From: Beijerinckiaceae bacterium
GTDB lineage: Bacteria > Pseudomonadota > Alphaproteobacteria > Rhizobiales > Beijerinckiaceae
DNA length: 64,000 nt
Reading direction: 5' to 3'
Assembly: GCA_024304885.1 (NCBI GenBank)
Contig: JALJOM010000006.1
Span: 1 to 64,000, forward strand
Shown: piece after piece, positions 60,001 to 64,000 of the stretch
How positions within the stretch are numbered: position 1 is the stretch's first letter
Layout of the letters: each line of letters starts with the position of its first letter
Notes under the pieces: generated by a model
The model's input: the letters and a program-made list of their open reading frames with translations, nothing else
What the model was told of the DNA's origin: nothing
Database searches by the model: none
Translations under genes and position numbers: made by a program

Positions 60001-61359
60001 ATGTCGTTGGATGTCTCGGGGACCGAGTGGGAGATCATCGCTCCCCTCACCGTCGACAGTGTCGGCGGTACGGGCGCGAACACGAAATCCTGGCTCGATC
60101 TTGTTCTCTCGGGGATGATCCGGGCCGGGCTCGGCATCCAGGCGATCTGCCTCTACCTGACGGTGAGCGCGCCCGAGCTCGACGCTTGGGTCCGCCGCCT
60201 CCACCTCCCGCCGCCGCAGGGTGTTCCTCTCCGGAGGCCCGAGCCTCGTCGCGGCTGGACGGCAGCGGAGGTTCGTCAGCTCATAGACTGGTGGGGCAAG
60301 GGGATCCGTGTGGGGCGGATTGCCGAGGCGCTCGGTCGCTCGAAATCCGGCATCTACTATAAGAAGCGGCGGCTCGGGCTTCCCGCGCGGGACCGCAAGA
60401 GTCTTGTCGATCGTGATCTCTTGGGCGCGACCGACGTCTGTATCGGGGCGGGCGTCGAGGTTGCACGCACCGAGGAGATCGTGCCGACGAAACGTCGCAA
60501 CGCGCGGCGATCGGAAGCGTCCAAGACGGATCGCGAGTGTCGGGCGCGGCACGAAAGGAGCGCGATTGCCCCTCCGTCGCTGGAGTGTATCGATTCCGAT
60601 CGCGATCTGGCCGCTGTGGCCGTCGAGCGTCGAGGTGACAGCGTCGCGGCTGTCAATCCCGGTGTGGTCGGACAAGGGTCGGGAGAGGGCCCGGGGTCGG
60701 TGCGGCTCGGAACCGCATCTCCCGAACTGCTCGCGGCGATCGATGCTCTAAAAAAAGTCTGTCGGCCGCGGTTCGGTTGCGTGGGTCCTCCTGACTGGAG
60801 CCGGTCGGAAATGCCGGAAACCGAAGTCTACGAACTCGCGTTGCGAGCTTTCGGGGGCCAATCTCGCTTCGGTATTGCACACGACATGGGTATCACAGCC
60901 AAGGCCGTGTCAGACAGATTGTCGCGACTGGGATTTGGCGATGTGCGTCGAGGATGGCGCCAAGTCGAGGTCTTCGACGTGGCGATCGCGTTGGATCGAT
61001 TAGGGACGTCAGGAGCAGTGGCGCGCGTCGACAAGGACTACAGGTGCCTGTTTTTCGTGTCGAAGCGAGACCGGAAGGAGGTCCACAGATGTCCAGAATA
61101 TCATCGGAAAAGACGGGCGGAAGAAAAGCGAGCACGAGACGGTGTGCAGAAGTCTGCCGCAGTCGAGGATGGACTTGACGGGGTCACGAAAATTTTGCCG
61201 CGACCCGCACATGACGACGAAGATGACGAGCCCAGGGAGGGTCAGGATGTGCTCGAACTGGGGCAGTGGAAACAAAGGCAACATGCGCGACACTTGTGTT
61301 TGCTCGAGCAGACGATTGCCGAGGCAGTGGCATATCTGGGTTCGGTTGGTGGGTCGTAG
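60001..61359 (+). CDS. Putative DNA-binding protein with two helix-turn-helix segments
   Basis: A 452-residue soluble protein. A GcrA/SANT-like helix-turn-helix is at about residues 83-130: GWTAAEVRQLIDWWGKGIRV, then IAEALGRSKSGIYYKKRRLG. A second similar one is at about residues 280-320: AFGGQSRFGIAHDMGITAKA, then VSDRLSRLGFGDVRRGWRQV. The link between them is charged and probably disordered. No catalytic domain is seen. It is preceded by the promoter at 59927-59956 and the hairpin at 59971-59995. It may be a regulator of the transfer genes downstream. Confidence 0.65.
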   Translation: MSLDVSGTEWEIIAPLTVDSVGGTGANTKSWLDLVLSGMIRAGLGIQAICLYLTVSAPELDAWVRRLHLPPPQGVPLRRPEPRRGWTAAEVRQLIDWWGKGIRVGRIAEALGRSKSGIYYKKRRLGLPARDRKSLVDRDLLGATDVCIGAGVEVARTEEIVPTKRRNARRSEASKTDRECRARHERSAIAPPSLECIDSDRDLAAVAVERRGDSVAAVNPGVVGQGSGEGPGSVRLGTASPELLAAIDALKKVCRPRFGCVGPPDWSRSEMPETEVYELALRAFGGQSRFGIAHDMGITAKAVSDRLSRLGFGDVRRGWRQVEVFDVAIALDRLGTSGAVARVDKDYRCLFFVSKRDRKEVHRCPEYHRKRRAEEKRARDGVQKSAAVEDGLDGVTKILPRPAHDDEDDEPREGQDVLELGQWKQRQHARHLCLLEQTIAEAVAYLGSVGGS

Positions 61360-61534
61360 GTGAGTCGACTTTCTTTTCGATTGATCGTAGGTGTGCTCGG
61401 TGAGGCGGCACCTATCGGTGCCGCTCGTATCGGCGTCGGACGGTCCCTGGGATGCGCCGGACCCCGTGGTTGACGTCGGAATCCCTGCCAGATTGTTGTG
61501 TCGGGGACGGTTTTTTAGTCGATCGCGTTCCGTT

Positions 61535-61566
61535 GCGAATGCCAGGCGTTAGGCATTCGCGTTTTC
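61535..61566 (+). terminator. Hairpin with short T-run upstream of dotI
   Basis: A 9-bp stem, gcgaatgcc and ggcattcgc, with an 8-base loop is followed by gttttcc. It lies between the gene ending at 61359 and the dotI start at 61585, so it ends the upstream unit or acts as an attenuator for the dotI operon. The T-run is short. Confidence 0.6.
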
Positions 61567-61584
61567 CTTCGGCACGATCGGTTC

Positions 61585-62214
61585 ATGCAGAACGATCGAG
61601 CCGCAATCATGCGCAAGCTTTCCGACCCCGATTTTCAGGCGAGCCTCGTCAACAAGAGCATCGCTCTGGTGCTCGGGATGACTGTGATTATCGTCGCCTT
61701 CTTGATCCATGACGTCTACATATGGATGAACCCGCCGACGCCGCGATACTTCTATATCGACGGAAAGAACCCGCCTCGTCCGGCAACGCCGCTCACGAGC
61801 CCGATCGTGGACGATCAGCAGCTTCTCGACTGGACTGTGCGGGCGATCCTCGCTGCCTACAACGTGAACTACCACGACTATCCCGAGCAGCTGAACACCG
61901 CGAGCCGGAAGTTTACGCAGAACGGATGGAACTCGTTCGCGACGAGCTACATCCAGGGCGGCAACTACGAGGCCATGAAGAAGGGCATGTTGCTGTGCTT
62001 CGCGCAGGCGCAGCGGGCTGCGGTGATCGCCGAGGCGAAGGTCGTCAATGGTGCGCTCGCCTACAGGATCCAGGTGCCGATCCTGCAAACCTGCCAGAAC
62101 TCTCAGCAGCAGAGCACACAGAATCTCGTGATGACGGCTCTCGTATTGAGGACGAATGCCGAGGATCGTGTCGATGGTCTCGTGATCGAGCAGCTCGTCG
62201 CGACTGCACGGTGA
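61585..62214 (+). CDS. DotI/IcmL/TraM-family type IVB secretion protein
   Basis: A 209-residue inner-membrane protein with one N-terminal membrane helix (IALVLGMTVIIVAFLIHDVY, about residues 26-46) and a periplasmic DotI/IcmL domain: YFYIDGKNPPRP, LDWTVRAILAAYNVNYHDYP and VVNGALAYRIQVPILQTCQN. In Dot/Icm systems DotI is an inner-membrane core component. It starts the plus-strand run dotI-dotH-dotG with spacings of 12 and 9 bp, the same order as icmL-icmK-icmE. Confidence 0.9.
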   Translation: MQNDRAAIMRKLSDPDFQASLVNKSIALVLGMTVIIVAFLIHDVYIWMNPPTPRYFYIDGKNPPRPATPLTSPIVDDQQLLDWTVRAILAAYNVNYHDYPEQLNTASRKFTQNGWNSFATSYIQGGNYEAMKKGMLLCFAQAQRAAVIAEAKVVNGALAYRIQVPILQTCQNSQQQSTQNLVMTALVLRTNAEDRVDGLVIEQLVATAR

Positions 62215-62226
62215 GAGGAGGGGTTC

Positions 62227-63147
62227 GTGTCGAGAAGATCATGCATCGGCGTCGTCGCGCTGTTGGCGGCGACGATCGCGTGTCAGGCGCAGCAAGGCGG
62301 ATTGACGAGATCGGGGCAGGGGAGCGGCGAGAATGCGATTCCCCTGACGCCCGATATGATCCGGGAGCTCGGCCGCAAATACGGGGAGAGCAAGCGCGCC
62401 CAGGAAGAAGCGGCGACCGAGCTCGCGGTGCCGGTGAGCCGTCGGATCAATGTGTCGTTCACGCCGGGCCAGCCGACCAACATCGTTCAGACGGTGAAGG
62501 GCTATCCGACGGCTCTGTCGTTCTTCGACACGACGGGCGAGCCTTGGCCGATTGCGTGGGATACGAACTCGAATCCGGCGGGCGTCGCGGGTGGGGCCAA
62601 TTGCAGCTCGGACCAGCGATCAGGAGGGCCTGCGGTCGCGGCGGTGGGCTTCTATGTCTGCACGCCGGTCAAGGGATCGAATGTGCTCGAGATCGCTCCG
62701 GCGTCGCTGACGCCGAGGGGTGGTCTGCTCGTGACCCTGGCGGGGGCACCGAAGCCGATTTCGTTTCTCCTGGTGGCGGGAGGCGGCAAGTTCGATGCCG
62801 ACTTGTCCGTACATGTCGCGGAGCGCGGGCCGAAGGCGAAGGTGCAGATCGTGACGCGGTCGCGGGCGCCCGAGACGGGCACGGCGTTCCTGACGGCCAT
62901 GCTGGATGGCGTGCCGCCGGCGGAGGCGACGCCTTTGATGGTGAGCGGCGTGTCGCCGGAGGATCTGCGCGCTTGGAAGCTCGGTGACCGGGTGTTTCTC
63001 CGAACGCGGTTGACGCTGTTGTCGCCCGAATGGACGGCATCCGAGAACGGCGCGGGCGGGCTCACAGTCTATTCGGTGCCGGCGACGCCGGTCGTGCTCC
63101 TGTCGGAGCGAGGCCGGACGGTCTCGGCGTCGTTGAGCGAACCTTAG
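62227..63147 (+). CDS. DotH/IcmK/TraN-family outer-membrane core protein
   Basis: A 306-residue exported protein from a GTG at 62227 (gaggagg site). A hydrophobic leader (IGVVALLAATIACQA) is followed by a DotH/IcmK-type domain: RRINVSFTPGQPTNIVQTVK, YPTALSFFDTTGEPWPIAWD, VLEIAPASLTPRGGLLVTLA, and a late beta-rich part. DotH forms the outer-membrane complex of type IVB machines with DotC and DotD. Placement between dotI and dotG supports the call. Confidence 0.88.
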   Translation: MSRRSCIGVVALLAATIACQAQQGGLTRSGQGSGENAIPLTPDMIRELGRKYGESKRAQEEAATELAVPVSRRINVSFTPGQPTNIVQTVKGYPTALSFFDTTGEPWPIAWDTNSNPAGVAGGANCSSDQRSGGPAVAAVGFYVCTPVKGSNVLEIAPASLTPRGGLLVTLAGAPKPISFLLVAGGGKFDADLSVHVAERGPKAKVQIVTRSRAPETGTAFLTAMLDGVPPAEATPLMVSGVSPEDLRAWKLGDRVFLRTRLTLLSPEWTASENGAGGLTVYSVPATPVVLLSERGRTVSASLSEP

Positions 63148-63156
63148 GAGGAGCGG

Positions 63157-64000
63157 GTGCCGAAAGTTCTGTCGGATATGGTGAGCATCGTCGGTCGGCT
63201 GGGAAGCGGGCCGGGACGTCTGGTCCTCATCGCCGGGGTCGGGTTCTCGATGATCGCCGTCGTGGTGGCTGTTGCCTTGCGCACGGTGGAGGAGCCTCGG
63301 GAGTCCCGGGTCGCGAAGATGCCTCAGATCAACCTGCTTCCGGGGGGCACGCAGAGCAATCCGGCTCAGGACGCGCTCCTGCTCGAGGCGTCTCGGGAGA
63401 AGGCGAAGGAAGCGGAATCGAAGGGCGTGTCCTATACGCCGCCGATGCCCGCGAGCTTGCCCTTGGTCGACAGGCCTGTCGTCGACGAATCGGCACTGAA
63501 GTTCGAGCCCGTCGAGGTCGCGCCTCGGCGGGAGGCGAGGATCGTGACGAAGCCCGTGCCGCCTCCGCCGATGGTGCTTCCCGAGCCGAAGCCGTTTCGC
63601 CCCGAGCCGCTGCGGTCCGAGCTGCCGGCGCGGATCGAGAAGATTTCCTCGACGGTGCAGGTCGAGCCGCCGCCTGCGGTGATGACGCCGCAGGAGCAGG
63701 CAGCGATGGAGAGCCTGTTCGAGGGCTACGGAAGACCTCCCCGGACGGACATTCTTCTCGTTCCCGGAAAGGACAGTCCCGGAAACGATCCCACATTGGG
63801 GAAGCCGGATCCGGCACGGCAGACGATCGCGGACAGGCCGATCGAGGCGAGGACCATCGCGGATCGGGAAGAGGTTCGCGCTTCCGGGAAAGTTCTGGTG
63901 CCTGCGGGGCGTGGGATTTTCGCTCACACAATCGTCGGCGTGAATTCCGATGCAGGCGGGCCGGTGATCCTCGAGGCCGATTCGGGCCCGCTCGCGGGAG
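63157..64000 (+). CDS. DotG/IcmE/TraO-family protein, 5' part (runs off window)
   Basis: The first 281 codons of a longer gene starting at a GTG at 63157 with aggaggag upstream. One N-terminal membrane helix (LVLIAGVGFSMIAVVVAVAL, about residues 22-43) is followed by a Pro/Glu-rich linker (PVPPPPMVLPEPKPFRPEPL) and the start of the C-terminal domain (VLVPAGRGIFAHTIVGVNSD), which in DotG/TraO is VirB10-like and spans the periplasm. The 3' end is outside the window. Confidence 0.88.
   Translation, partial: MPKVLSDMVSIVGRLGSGPGRLVLIAGVGFSMIAVVVAVALRTVEEPRESRVAKMPQINLLPGGTQSNPAQDALLLEASREKAKEAESKGVSYTPPMPASLPLVDRPVVDESALKFEPVEVAPRREARIVTKPVPPPPMVLPEPKPFRPEPLRSELPARIEKISSTVQVEPPPAVMTPQEQAAMESLFEGYGRPPRTDILLVPGKDSPGNDPTLGKPDPARQTIADRPIEARTIADREEVRASGKVLVPAGRGIFAHTIVGVNSDAGGPVILEADSGPLAG

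Noticed and set aside
1-64000. CRISPR arrays, rRNA or tRNA genes, intact insertion sequences
   Set aside because: No regularly spaced short repeats, no rRNA/tRNA-like conserved segments and no transposase were noticed by eye.

Overview
The window is high-GC DNA that looks like part of a large plasmid or plasmid-like element of an alphaproteobacterium. The marks of this are a RepA/RepB-type partition pair with the usual 4-bp overlap, a DUF1403 gene next to a ScpB-type gene (a pairing common on alphaproteobacterial plasmids), many addiction modules, a tyrosine recombinase, and part of a type IVB (Dot/Icm, MPF-I-like) conjugation apparatus. No rRNA, tRNA, CRISPR array or intact insertion sequence was seen. 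No repC or other replication initiator is visible, so the origin is probably elsewhere.

Layout. (1) 0.9-12.2 kb is maintenance and stability: repB and repA on the minus strand, an autoregulatory-looking leader, two strong palindromes that could be the centromere, a tyrosine recombinase plus the remains of a second one, three toxin-antitoxin loci (one orphan antitoxin, two vapBC-like pairs), a frameshifted PemK/MazF relic, a dif-like recombination site, DUF1403, scpB and a Uma2-family gene. (2) 12.6-30.4 kb is a complete type 2 BREX (Pgl) phage-defence system in canonical order: pglW, then pglX-pglY-pglZ-brxD-brxHI as a chain of 4-bp overlaps. (3) 30.8-36.9 kb is a visibly less GC-rich cluster not recognised as a described system: a HemN-like radical SAM gene facing a cytosolic-looking subtilase, followed by NUDIX, deoxynucleoside-kinase-like and CHAT-protease genes. 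(4) 37.5-41.1 kb is a bacterial ubiquitin-like operon (multiubiquitin, E2-like, JAB-E1 fusion) divergent from an XRE regulator and an ImmA/IrrE peptidase, with an inverted-repeat operator region between them. (5) 41.4-46.0 kb holds an HNH gene and a DNA-repair block (uvrD-like helicase, SRAP, dinB). (6) 46.8-64 kb is the conjugation region: DotA/TraY, DotI/IcmL, DotH/IcmK and the start of DotG/IcmE are recognised, with a Dsb-like protein, a transglycosylase-like protein, a DUF192 protein, an N0/TcpQ-like protein, several unnamed secreted proteins and two putative regulators.

Taken together this is a conjugation-linked accessory element that carries its own partition and addiction functions and at least two defence or conflict cargoes (BREX-2 and the ubiquitin-like system). 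The most novel-looking cargo is the radical SAM / subtilase / NUDIX / kinase / CHAT cluster. All functional calls come from reading motifs and gene order by eye; no database search was run.
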